The notes under the pieces were generated by a model. The model was not told where the DNA came from. It was given only the letters and a program-made list of their open reading frames with translations, and did not search any database. Below are positions 12,112-22,334 of a stretch of 64,000 nucleotides of DNA, one piece after another (position 1 is the first letter of the stretch; each line of letters starts with the position of its first letter). Location: positions 1-64,000 of the forward strand of contig WTXD01000059.1 of NCBI GenBank assembly GCA_022496205.1, read 5' to 3'. Position numbers and translations under genes: made by a program. This DNA comes from Gloeopeniophorella convolvens. Its lineage: Eukaryota; Basidiomycota; Agaricomycetes; Russulales.

Positions 12112-14040
12112 CTAAACTTTGAAACCACCAGCGAGACCCATCACATCCTCTGGGTCAGTTTGTTTTTTTATCGCGCGCAGCCGCGGCAGGTTCGCCCCAT
12201 ACAGAAGCTCGACCGGTGTATCGAAAAGCGCATAATTGATATACGGCGCTGCATCAGCCACGTTCTGTCCCTCTGCAAGCGCCGCAGCGTGAACCGCGTC
12301 GGAGCTCTCGCGCAATGACTGCGTCATGGTGTTGTCGAGCGAGGCGCTGGACCATACATACTCAAACAAGCCCGGGAACAGAACGTGAGAGCGGTCTGGA
12401 GGGAACGCAGAGCCGGACCCATGAGAGAACACCCCGCTGTTGAATGGTTCCATGGCAGCATTGACTTGTACATTCGCATCGAGCGGTGTGAGCTTGTTTC
12501 CCCAGAACTGAAACAGGTCGTATCATAATTCATGGCATAGGCGCATTGTCACTCACCAGAGTCTGATTTTCGAGAACATTGAGAATGGCGGGCGTGTACT
12601 GGGTGACTGGGATACCGTTGTACGAACCACTGCGCACACAATGATCAGGGAAAATGGAACACTCATGGCAAGAAATACTGACTAACCGAAGGCTAGGAGG
12701 AGGGTTTGTGGAGTTCGTGCTCAAGACAAAGTCTGCAAACGATCTGGTGGAGACGTCGTTCGACACCGCTGGAATAGCTAGTAAGTCATCGAAGAGGCCT
12801 GCAGGGGTGTGGGCGCGTCGTAGAAAACGACGACACCAGGCGAAACCTGTCAACCAATAAGTCCGGCTATTCATTGGCCACTCTAGAATGAAAGACGGAC
12901 CGCTCCAGATGCGTAAGTCAATTCGCCAACAGCCGCGGCTTTCGTGTCGTTGTTCCGCGTGAACTTGGAAAATGCTTGGTTGAATGTGTCGAGTTGGTCA
13001 GGGCTATAGAGAAGAGTACCCCCCTGTCGATTCGCAATCAGTCATGTAGCTCCTCCACGTGACATGACAACAAACCCAAATTTGGCCCTGTGGGTGAGAC
13101 TTCAGGGTGAATTTGGTGACGATGCCCTTCCAAGAGATGAGCCTCGAATCTAAACACACTGCATCAACTACATACAAAGTTGTTCATTCCTCCCTTGAAC
13201 AATTATCAGCATCACGGTCTCCACAGATCACGACGACTCACTCTCAACGCGAACCAGAGATCCTCATCCTCAGAAGTCACAGTCGTGAACGTCCCATTGG
13301 GTAGAACGACCTCGATTCCCACGATATTGTCTGTCCCGAGACCGAACTGCGAACTTATGTACGAGTAGCCTAGAACCATCGATCATTGGAACTGGAGAAA
13401 TTCCGAAAATATGAAAACGCACCAGCGCCGAGTAGTAAGCCTCCGACGCCAACACTGGGGATTCGACCCCCGACGACAGTTACGCCGGTGGATTCGAGCG
13501 CAGTGTAAACTTCATCCCATGTAAGGCCAGGCCCGAGCTCAACAGTACCGGCGTTGGAGTTGACGGTGATGTTGCGGAATCGAGCCATCGATATCTGGAC
13601 GCCTGCGGTGGACGAGAATCCTGGATTCGATGCGTGACCTCCACTCTTGACGGCAAAAGGGGTACGCGTCGAGCCTATGATGCGCAGCTGTAGTATATTC
13701 TGGTGAGCAACAGTCGATACATGCATTCTATGACTTACGATTGCGCCTATATCCTGTTCCGAACCAGGTTCGATGGAGCACGCTGAAGCAGCAGAATTTG
13801 AAGAGAATGCATGAGTATTGTCGACAGTATACTCCGTGGATGCTTCGCCTCTGCGTAAGCATGATCCATAGACAACAAAGCAAGATACGTACGAGGAAAG
13901 AAGACCTCCGATGCGTGAGAAATTGTCGCTGCAATGCGCTTGCAAGTACCCTCGAAGTCGATCTTTGGGGGTGCGGGGGCCGCCCCGCGAGCAGCGGAGG
14001 AGAATGAAAGGGCGTAGATGAGGAACGCTAATGAAAGCAT
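12112..14040 (-). pseudogene. FAD-linked oxidoreductase locus B (one frameshift)
   Basis: The start Met opens MLSLAFLIYALSFSSAARG, a signal peptide. The next exons give SSNSAASACSVEPGS, KSGGHASNPGFSST (flavin His, about 13645), GPGLTWDEVYTAL, GGRIPSVGVGG and LPNGTFTTVTS. The C-terminal exon has GSGSAFPPDRS, AAPYINYALFDTP and MGLAGGFKV. One base is missing in a C-run (G-run on the plus strand, about 12803-12806) within the exon that encodes FYDAPTP-(P)-AGLFDD: sisters C and D have one more base. This breaks the frame in the middle of the protein. All other exons read cleanly, so it is either a very young pseudogene or a sequencing error. The expected product is about 490 residues, secreted and monocovalently flavinylated. 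Confidence 0.65.
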
Positions 14041-14085
14041 GACTGGGCCGTCATCCTGACAGGTGCACCGCAAGCCATGCTAGCC

Positions 14086-14092
14086 TTTTATA
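14086..14092 (-). promoter_or_regulatory. TATA box of locus B
   Basis: TATAAAA on the minus strand, about 46 nt upstream of the start codon at 14040, in a GGCTAGC-like context shared with locus A. Confidence 0.6.
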
Positions 14093-16336
14093 CCGCGCGG
14101 GTGATGTTCCACCAAGTGTCTTCCATTATGACGAAAGTGCATGGCACGGGGTTGCTCTACTGTGTTCGTGACGTGCAGCTCTCACGAGCGACTCTACGCC
14201 CACGTTCGTTTCCCGCAAAGATGTGTGCGCTCCGCGCACTTGATGTGCAGCGCGGGGTTCTGTGGGTCTGGCCATCGGATGACCGTGTTTCTATTATGGT
14301 CTTGCCTTGGCATGCTCCACGTGCGATGGTGAGCATGGGGAGGTCGAGCAGTGGAGCCGAAGGTCAGGGTTGCCGGTCAAATGGGTTGGAATGTCTCCAA
14401 TAGTAGGTGACGCAGGACCCCATCGATGGGGACTACCCCAATGCTCGGAAGGGACATATTTAACTTGACGCCGCCGGGGCGTCAAGGGGTGGACGCTACA
14501 GCGGGAATTGAGAAATCACTTTGCTCCTCCAGAAACAAGCAAACGCACCGTGAGTGTCCAATATCTGTAGTGAGAACGCGGCGACTGACTCAGGTGAGCC
14601 CTGCGGGATATTTTGATGTATTGAGGCATGCTGTAACTTGTCACCGGTCACCCAAACCGGCGATGGCTGGTCACGCGCAGTTCCCCTCAGCGGAGAAATC
14701 GACATTGGGTAGATCAAGAGGCGAGAATAAGGGCATCCAGCCGACCTAGAGCCACTTTGTTTAACTACACGTCCGAGTCAGCCTATCGACCGAACCCCAT
14801 GAAGCGATGTGGTAGCAATGAACAAAGGTTCTTACATAGACGCCAGTTCACACTCGTCTTCAATGGAGTACGCTCTGCTCGAGAAGACTATCGCGAACCA
14901 GCTGAGTCAGGCGAAGGTGGGAAGCTGGTATGATCGATGCCGCCTGTAGGTAACGTCGCAGGTGAGTGTCGAGTTGATGGATGAGCGCCGCTCGGCGCTC
15001 CAAGGCAGCGCGCGCTGGCGGCGATTGGTGACCTTAGCCTAGTGATCCGTAACCCGGAGGGCTCCGAAACGCGCTCACAGTTTCGCCGGATCCGAGTCAA
15101 GCGAAGGTAGGAAGCAGGTATGATTAGCGCCGCCTGCGGGTGACCGGTGATCAACGATGTAGGGGCATGGGCGTAGCAGTGAAGTATGGGCCGGGGGTGG
15201 TGCACGGTGGGGCGGTAGTGACGGGTGCTGGTGAGGCCTGGGAGGGGTGGATGCAAGCAGCAAGCATGCTGCACAGCGGAAAGCGGGGGACAGGATGGCA
15301 GAGGATGGCGGGCGAGATGCGGGCAGCGGACGGCACGGGATGTGCGGTAGTCTCGGTTTCAGATCTTCAGACGTTGCAGAGCCGATCGATCCTTCACAGA
15401 GCGGAATTACCTGCGCATGGCTTTTTTCAGGAACGAGCTCAGATTCAAAAGTAGATCATCCAATCACCGTCCCGGTCCATCGATCTCATCAAACAGATAC
15501 CCCCGTAGGGTGTCAAAGCCATGGTGATTCCACTCTGTGAAGGTCTGGGAACGAGACTAGATGTGCGGGGGCACTGGGCTGCACTGGGCAGGACGTAGCG
15601 TGGGACTTTTGGCAGCTTTTGGCAGGGCGCGGCGCGACTTTCTGTCTCTCACGTCCCTCACGCGCACGGCCCAGGAGAGGGTTGGGCAGGGTTGGGCACA
15701 TACATGCGGCCCCCGGCCCGAGCACACAACGAATTCTGGAGTTTCTAGTCGTCTTGAAAATCCGTTTACACAAGGCCAATCGACGCACCCGAGCAGTTGG
15801 TGTTGTGGCGCCTTGCGCCCAACCCCGGGCGGCAGCACCCCCGGTAAGCAAACCCCATTCGCAACGAGGACCACGGGTACAAGGCACGGACACCCGCGGC
15901 TGTGAGCCGCAGATGGTCGATCTTGTGTCACAGTGCGGGATCCTTGCGCCCCCCTGGCGAGTGGATTGAAATAGAGTGCGGAGGCCTTTACGCCCCCCAA
16001 CTCTTTCTTTCTTCACGCCAGGTAGGTTCCTCTCGTCGTCTCGCGCACCGCGTTCGGCGCGAGCCAATCTCTTTCTTTCTTCTCGCCAGGCCTTTCTCGC
16101 GCTACCCTCCCATCCTTTCCTGGGTTTGAACTATGTACGCTGCTTAGCGTCTCGTGTATCCGACGAGTCTGCGATTCCAGTCCTCGTTCCGATTTTGTTC
16201 ATTATGTATTCTCGCGTGGCTCGCACCGCCTGTATCCGTGTCTCGAACCGTCTTTTTGCGCCTGGGTCGTACCTCGTCCCGATGTTTCATGTGGCTTATA
16301 TGTTTGTATTGCCATCGTGAGACTCCAATGTCAGAG
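14093..16336. repeat. Duplicated flank between FAD loci B and C, longer than its sister
   Basis: There is no gene here. The part next to B matches the 5' flanks of A, C and D. The segment 15130-15340 matches 11690-11870 (shared string AGCATGCTGCACAGCGG). Roughly 15360-16300 has only patchy matches to the A-B spacer and makes this spacer about 700 bp longer. Reading frames in it are GC-driven and carry no motif. Confidence 0.55.
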
Positions 16337-18276
16337 CTAAACTTTGAAACCACCAGCGAGACCCATCACATCCTCTGGGTCAACTTCCTTCTTTATCGCG
16401 CGAAGCCGCGGCAGGTTTTCCCCATACAGAAGCTCAACCGGCGTATCGAAGAGCGCGTAATTGATATACGGCGCTGCGTCAGACACGTTCTGCCCTTCTG
16501 CAAGGGCAGCAGCGCGAACGGCGTCGGTGCTCTCGCGCAATGAATGCGCCATCGTCTTGTCGAACGACGCGCTAGACCATACATACTCAAACAAGCCCGG
16601 GAGCAGAGCGTGAGAGCGGTCTGGAGGGAACGCAGAGCCGGACCCGTGAGAGAACAGCCCGCTGCTGAATGGTTCCAGGCCAGCATTGACTGATACGTTC
16701 GCATCGAGTGGTGTGAGCTTGTTTCCCCAGAACTGAAACAGGTCGTATCATAATTCATGGCATAGGCGCATTGTCACTCACCAGAGTCTGATTTTCGAGA
16801 GCATCGAGAATAGCATGCGTGTACTGGATGACTGGGATACCGCTGTATAAACCACTGCGCACACGACGATCAGGACAATTGAACCCTCATGACAAGGAAT
16901 ACCGACTGACCGAAGGCTGGGTGGAGGGTTTATGGAGCTCGTGCTCAAGACAAAGTCGGCAAATGATCTGGTGGAGACGTTGTTCGACACCGTTGGGATG
17001 GCTAGCAAATCATCAAAGAGGCCCGCAGGAGGCGTGGGCGCGTCGTAGAAAACGATGACAGCAGGCGAAACCTGTCAACCGATAAGTCTAGCCGTTCATT
17101 GAACAATCTAGAATCGAAAGACGGACCGCTCCAGATGCATAAGCTAATTCGCCAACAAGTGCGACTTTCGTATCATTATTCTGCGCAATCTTAGAGAATG
17201 CTTGATTGAATGCGTCGAGTTGGTCGGGGCCATATACAAGAGTACCCGCCTGTGGATTCACAATCAGTCATGTAGCCCTACTATGTGACATGACAACGGA
17301 CCCAAACTTGGCCCTGTGGGAAGGATTTCAGGGTGAACTTGGTCACAATTCCCTTGCAAACGGTGAGCCTTGAACGGAATCACATTGAGTCAATAACACA
17401 CAAAGTTATTCATCCCCCCCTTGGACAGTTATCAGCATCACGGTCTCCACAGATCACGACGACTCACTCTCAACGCGAACCAGAGATCCTCATCTTCAGA
17501 AGTCACAGTGGTGAGCGTCCCATTGGGTAGAACGACCTCGATCGCCACGATATTGTCTATCCCGAGACCGAACTGTGAGCTTTTGTACGAGTAGCCTAGA
17601 ATCATCGATCATTGGAACTGATGGAGACATTCTGAAAATGTAAAACACACCAGCGCCGAGAAGTAGGCCCGCAACGCCAACACCTGGGTTTCGACCTCCG
17701 ATGACAATTATGCCTGTCGAATCGAGTGCGGTGTAAAGCTCATCCCAAGTAAGGCCAGGCCCGACTTCAACGGTGCCAGCGTTGGAGTTGATCGTGATGT
17801 TGCGGAATCGAGCCATCGATATCTGAATGCCTGTGGTGGATGAGAATCCTGGATTCGATGCGTGACCTCCACTCTTGACAGCAAAAGGGGTACGCGTCGA
17901 GCCTATAATGCGTAGCTGTGGTATACTCTAGTGAGCAATAATAGTCGATACATGCATTTGATGAAGGATTACGATTGTGCCTATATCCCGCGTCGAACCA
18001 GGTTCGACGGAGCACGCTGAAGCAGCAGAATTTGAGGAGAATGCATGAGTATTGTCGACAGTATATTCCGTGGATGCTTCGCCTCTACGTAAACATGATG
18101 TATGGAAACAACGAAGCAAGATACGTACGAGGAAAGAAGACCTCCGATGCGTGAGAAATTGTCGCTGCAATGCGCTTGCAAGTACCCTCAAAGTCGCTCT
18201 TTGGGGGTGTGGGGGCCGCCCCGCGAGCAGCGGAGGAGAATGAGAGGGCGTAGATGAGGAACGCTAGTGAAAGCAT
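16337..18276 (-). CDS. Secreted FAD-linked oxidoreductase C
   Basis: It is a member of the VAO/PCMH flavoprotein family (FAD_binding_4). Starting at MLSLAFLIYALSFSSAARG, a signal peptide, the exons give FEGTCKRIAATIS, SAASACSVEPGS, KSGGHASNPGFSST with the His expected to bind FAD covalently (about 17860), GPGLTWDELYTAL, GGRNPGVGVAG, LPNGTLTTVTS, GIVTKF, FYDAPTPPAGLFDD and the C-terminus AAPYINYALFDTP..MGLAGGFKV. It has about ten short introns and about 490 residues. The Cys of bicovalent berberine-bridge-like enzymes is replaced by Asn in GGRNP (Ile or Val in sisters). I found no frame break. It likely oxidises a small alcohol, sugar or phenolic outside the cell; the substrate is unknown. It belongs with A, B and D. 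Confidence 0.85.
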
Positions 18277-18321
18277 GACTGGGCCGTCGTCCCGACGGGT
18301 GCACCGCAGGCTGGGCTACCC

Positions 18322-18328
18322 TTTTATA
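18322..18328 (-). promoter_or_regulatory. TATA box of gene C
   Basis: TATAAAA on the minus strand, about 46 nt before the start codon at 18276, at the same spacing as in A and B. Confidence 0.65.
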
Positions 18329-19565
18329 CAGCGTGGACGGGATTCCGCCAAGTGTCTTCCATTATGACGAAAGCGCATGGCACGGGGTTGTCCTACTGAG
18401 TTCGTAACGTGCAGCTCTCACGAGCGACTCTGCGCCCACGTTCGTTTCCCGCAAAGATGTATGCGCTCCGCACACTTGATGTGTAGCGCGGGGTTCTGTG
18501 GGTCTGAGCATCGGATGACCGGGTTTCTATTATGGTCTTGCCTTGGCATGCCGATGGCGAGCATGGGGAGGTCGAACAGTAGAGTCGAAGGTCAAGGCTA
18601 CCGGTCAAATGAGTAGACATGTTTCCAATATTAGGTGACGCAGGACCCCATCGATGGGGACTGCCCTAATGCTCGGAAGGGACATACTTACTTGACGCCG
18701 CCGATGGGTCAAGGGGTGGGCGCTACCGCAGGGATTGAGAAATCGCTTTGCTCCTTCAGAAAAAAGCAAACGCACCGTGAATGTCCAATACCTGTAGTGA
18801 GAACGCGGCGACTGACTCCGGTGAGCTCTGCAGGATATTTTAACGCGTTCGGTTGAGGCATCTTGTCACCCAAATCGGCGATGGCTGGTCACGCGCAGCT
18901 CCCCTCGGCGGAGAAATCAGCACTGGAGATATCTAAAGGCGAGAATGAGGGTATCCATCCGACAGAACCACTCTGTTTAATCACACGTCCAACTCAGCCT
19001 ATCGACCGAACCCCTTGAAATGATGTGGTACATAACAATGAACAACGGTTCTCACATAAACGCCTGTCGACGGCACAGATGGCACATAGTTGGCACTCTC
19101 GTCTTCGATGGAGTGCGCTCGAGAAGGTTGTCGCGAACCGACTGAGTCAAGCGAAAGTGGGAAGCAGGTATTATCGGTGCCGCCTGCAGGACCCAGGTGG
19201 CGTCGCAGATCGTTACATGTACAAGTGAGTGTCGAGTTGATGAATGAGCGCCGCTAGGCTGAGGCGCGCGGCGCTGGCAGCGATATTGGATCAGAGACCG
19301 CCTCGACCTTGGTGACCTCAGACTCCGAGACGACTCGTTGGTGGTCTGCCTGAGCAACCCGGAGGGCTCCGGTTCGCGCTCGCGGTTTCGCACGAGGCCG
19401 GGCCGGCCGTCAGCGGCTGCTTCTATATTGGGTATGCGCAGTCCGGCGGCGTGGGCCGGATAGGTCGCGGCGTTCGAACCCTTGACCTGCTTGTCCATTG
19501 CCTTCACGTTGACCGTGAGCCTGCGCCTTCAAGTCGCAGCTGCGGAGCCCGCATGCCCTCCAGAC
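18329..19565. repeat. Duplicated 5' flank of FAD gene C
   Basis: This region is similar to the 5' flanks of B and A, and inverted to that of D. It shares strings such as GCGGGGTTCTGTGGGTCTG and GTGAGTGTCGAGTTGATG(A/G)ATGAGC. It ends at about 19500 with the third copy of the tRNA-half-like repeat, just before the BAH-PHD gene. No coding sequence is seen. Confidence 0.6.
19405..19500. repeat. Dispersed repeat with tRNA 3'-half-like sequence, copy 3
   Basis: This is the clearest copy for the B-box-like core: the minus strand reads AGCAGGTCAAGGGTTCGAAC. The adjoining GCTTCTATATTGGGTATGCGCAGTCCGGCGG block matches copies 1 and 2. No A box or pairing partner was found, so a tRNA-derived SINE relic is more likely than a gene. 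Confidence 0.5.
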
Positions 19566-20947
19566 ATGAAGAAGCCCAAAAAATATGCAGGTTCAACTTC
19601 TGCGAAACATCGCAGGAGTGGGCCGAGTGCCAGGCAATGGGACAACTGGAAGCCCATGAAGTTCTGCTCCGGTGCGTGTCGGGATTATGAAGTCTGGGCT
19701 GTGTAAATGCTAATTCTTCGTGTATGCTGTATAGTGAACGACCCGGTCGATGGCGAGCGGATTAAATTCCGTCTCGGTGACGAGTGCGTTGCATGCTGCA
19801 CGCTGTCCAGTCAAACTAATGTCATCCCGCTCTTCCACAGTATCTTGGTGCTGAACCATGGCTGGACTCCGGGAGAACCGTATGACATACAGGATTCTTG
19901 GGTCGGGAAGGTTAGGGGTATCCGTGGGAGCTCGCCAAGACAGGTCCGTCTGGTTGTCGTCGGGCGGCTGCGATGCGCGCGAGCCTGATCCAAGACATCG
20001 CAAGGTGTGGCTTGCCGTGCAGTGGTACTGGTCGGGCGAGGACATTTCGGAGCATTCTCAAACTGTGTAAGCTTTCCCGAAGCCTCTTGCCCTTGACCTC
20101 GTGAGTAGGCTTCTCCAGGAACGCCACGTGTTACGGGAGGTTCGAACGCAGCCTATCGACACAACGACAGATCGTATCTTTGTTGTCAGTCAATGGTAAG
20201 CCTGACGTGCGTGACGCCTCTCTACCTTGACTGAACTAGCATCTAGGAAAGGCCACGGTTGTTGACTATGACGAAACATCGCTCGAACAGAAGCCCATCC
20301 CGAGCGACGTATTCTTCACCCGGCGGAAGTACGACCCGCTCAACTGCATCGTGTCGGTACGCCCGCATATACTCGTCTTTCCAACAATCAGAGGCCGACT
20401 GTTGGACCCACCCCCGCAGCCTCCCATCGCAGCCACGTGCCTCTGCTCGCGGCCATACAACCCCGACGATACCGACCCAATGCACCTCTGCCCGCGCGAC
20501 GGCTGCAGGCGCTGGTACCACCAGTCGTGCCTCCACGAGCGCGGCAGCACGTCCTGCGGGACGCGTGAGCAGCACAGACACGGCCTCCTCGACGTGTTAC
20601 CTAAGCGGCTCGACCGCGTGCCGCCGGACGTGCTCACGCTTGCGTGCGTGCCGATCGTCCGGGGCGGGCCCACGCACGGCATTGCGGGGAACGTGCGGAC
20701 GGTGTGCGAGGCGCGCGAGTGGGCGGAACTGTTCGCCGCTACCGCACGCGAGGATACCCGCGCGGCGTTGCGCATCAACGGGAACACGCTCGACCGGTGG
20801 CTCGACAGCCTTGACGACGTCGAGGTCGACGAGCTTGTCTACCCCGACGAGGAGGCCGAAGCCGAGTGGAAGGCCAAGCACAAGGACAAACTTGACGAGG
20901 AGTCGTTGCCCGCTTTCATGTGCCCGTCATGTGGCAAGTCTATCTGA
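19566..20947 (+). CDS. BAH domain - PHD finger protein
   Basis: Likely a nuclear chromatin-reader protein. Exons 19566-19671, 19735-19783, 19841-19943, 19984-20066, 20119-20195 and from 20247 to the stop join in frame. The first five give a BAH domain: FRLGDE, then DSWVGKVRGIRG, VQWYWSGEDI, CYGRFERSLS and LSVNGKATVVDYDE, as expected for BAH strands. The last exon carries a PHD finger (about 20440-20545) with ligands CLC..CPRDGC..WYHQSC, and a final CPSCGKSI pair at the very C-terminus. It starts at the Met before a Lys-rich stretch (KKPKK). The exon 3/4 intron would be only 40 nt, which is short, and a GTGTCGG..AATCAG stretch at 20351-20398 could be a further in-frame intron. Such BAH-PHD proteins are common in Polyporales; the exact target is unknown. 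Confidence 0.8.
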
Positions 20948-21226
20948 CTAATGCTTTGGGCGCTTCTTAATTTCTTGGATATCTATGTCTGCTCTGCTAT
21001 CGGGCTGCCTTGAGGGTGCTATCTCTGCTTTCTGTACTCATAGCGTTCTTCTGTACCATATGTCTTTATGCTATCTTTTGCTTTCGGCTTTGCTGCCAGG
21101 GGTGCTCGTGCGTCATGGGCCTTATCAATTCCATAAATTCGAGGTATATTCCACGCCAGAGTGATTTGATACAAATATGAATTCCCGCAGATACCATCAC
21201 GAAAAGAGATACGTTCGTTCGCGCGT

Positions 21227-22262
21227 TCACCCGGTCCAGACAGCCTGAATTTTGATGATGTCAGTACCCTTCGATAACGGTGACGGAGAAAGACCTACAG
21301 GCCCGGGCTGGGTGTAGGTCGCGGGGACGGGGTACTGCAAGGTGTGCGTGCGTCATGAACAACACCGCATATATGCGATAAAACCAGGAAACTCACATAG
21401 ATGTTGAGGAGGATTCCGGGCTCCTGTATGAGCTGTTAGCAAGCTGCAGTACCCCAAACACCAGTCGGCGACCCACGTGGCCAGTGTAGACGCCGGGGAT
21501 GGCAACAAGGGGCCCGGGGGTGCCGCTTCCACCGCCCGTGACGTTGATCTGTCCGCACGAGATCTGCCAGGCAGCCCATCAGCCTCCCAAAACACCTGCG
21601 CAGGCGACGGCGCGACGCACGTAGAACTGGGCACCGCCGAAGGTCGACGCGGAGTGCAGCGCGATCGCCTCCATGCGGACGAGGTACTGGCCGCTCGGCA
21701 GGTTCTTGGGGAGCGGGAAGGACACGCCGGCGAGGTTCTGCGCGGGGAACGAGATGGACTGCCCGCCGTTCGTCTGCGCGGTGATCTGGTAGACCTTGAA
21801 CCAGACCGCGCCGTCGCCCGCCCAGCCGGTGACGTTGCTCGGCGCCTTGGCCATGTACACGTTCACGACGCCCGGGTGGTAGATCGTGCCGTCGCTCTGG
21901 ATGCCGATCGTCGAGCCCGCCGAGACGGTCGCGGTCTGCGCGGTGCCCGGGAACGCGGAGTCGTAGCAGCGGAAGTCGGGGCTCGTCACGTCGGTGACCT
22001 GCGAGGCACGGAGCGTCAGATTGGTCTGCGCCGCGCGGCCGCGGGATAGCAGCCTTACAGGTGACTGCGACTCGAAGTTGTTCGTCTCGCGGACGTACTG
22101 CCATTGAGGGGTAACCTGGCCCCCGATGATCAGAGACGGGAAGGTATCTGCGCAACGCGTCAGCAAGGGACATAATCGTCTCCGAAGGCGGCGGCACGTA
22201 CAGTGGGCGGCGACCTGGGTGGCCGCAGCGGTGAGCGCTGCAAGGACGCCAAAGATCTTCAT
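21227..22262 (-). CDS. AA9 lytic polysaccharide monooxygenase, no CBM1
   Basis: It is a secreted copper enzyme that cleaves cellulose or other beta-glucans oxidatively. Seven exons (22262-22202, 22147-22059, 21998-21621, 21563-21477, 21423-21397, 21334-21299, 21244-21227) join to 231 codons plus stop. The signal peptide [19 protein letters not shown] ends just before His1; the codon series His-Tyr-Thr-Phe-Pro-Ser is created by splicing. The second copper His is in [11 protein letters not shown], the outer-sphere His in EAIALHSA, and the axial Tyr in GAQFY. The conserved Cys pair lies in FRCYD and ISCGQI. The protein ends PGPAVWTG, usual for AA9, with no linker or CBM1. Introns are 53-62 nt. 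All catalytic residues are present. Confidence 0.93.
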
Positions 22263-22327
22263 TGCGTTGTGTGTCGGAACCGAGCGTGCAACTTGGTCTG
22301 CAACTCCTCCACAGGCAGAATCCCAGT

Positions 22328-22334
22328 TTTTATA
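22328..22334 (-). promoter_or_regulatory. TATA box of the AA9 gene
   Basis: TATAAAA on the minus strand, about 66 nt upstream of the start codon at 22262. Confidence 0.6.

Noticed and set aside
15513..16067. 184-codon minus-strand frame between B and C
   Set aside because: Lies in duplicated flank DNA, has no start context or motif, and sister flanks do not keep it open.
19405..19500. tRNA gene
   Set aside because: B-box-like core is present, but there is no A box, acceptor stem pairing or anticodon arm.
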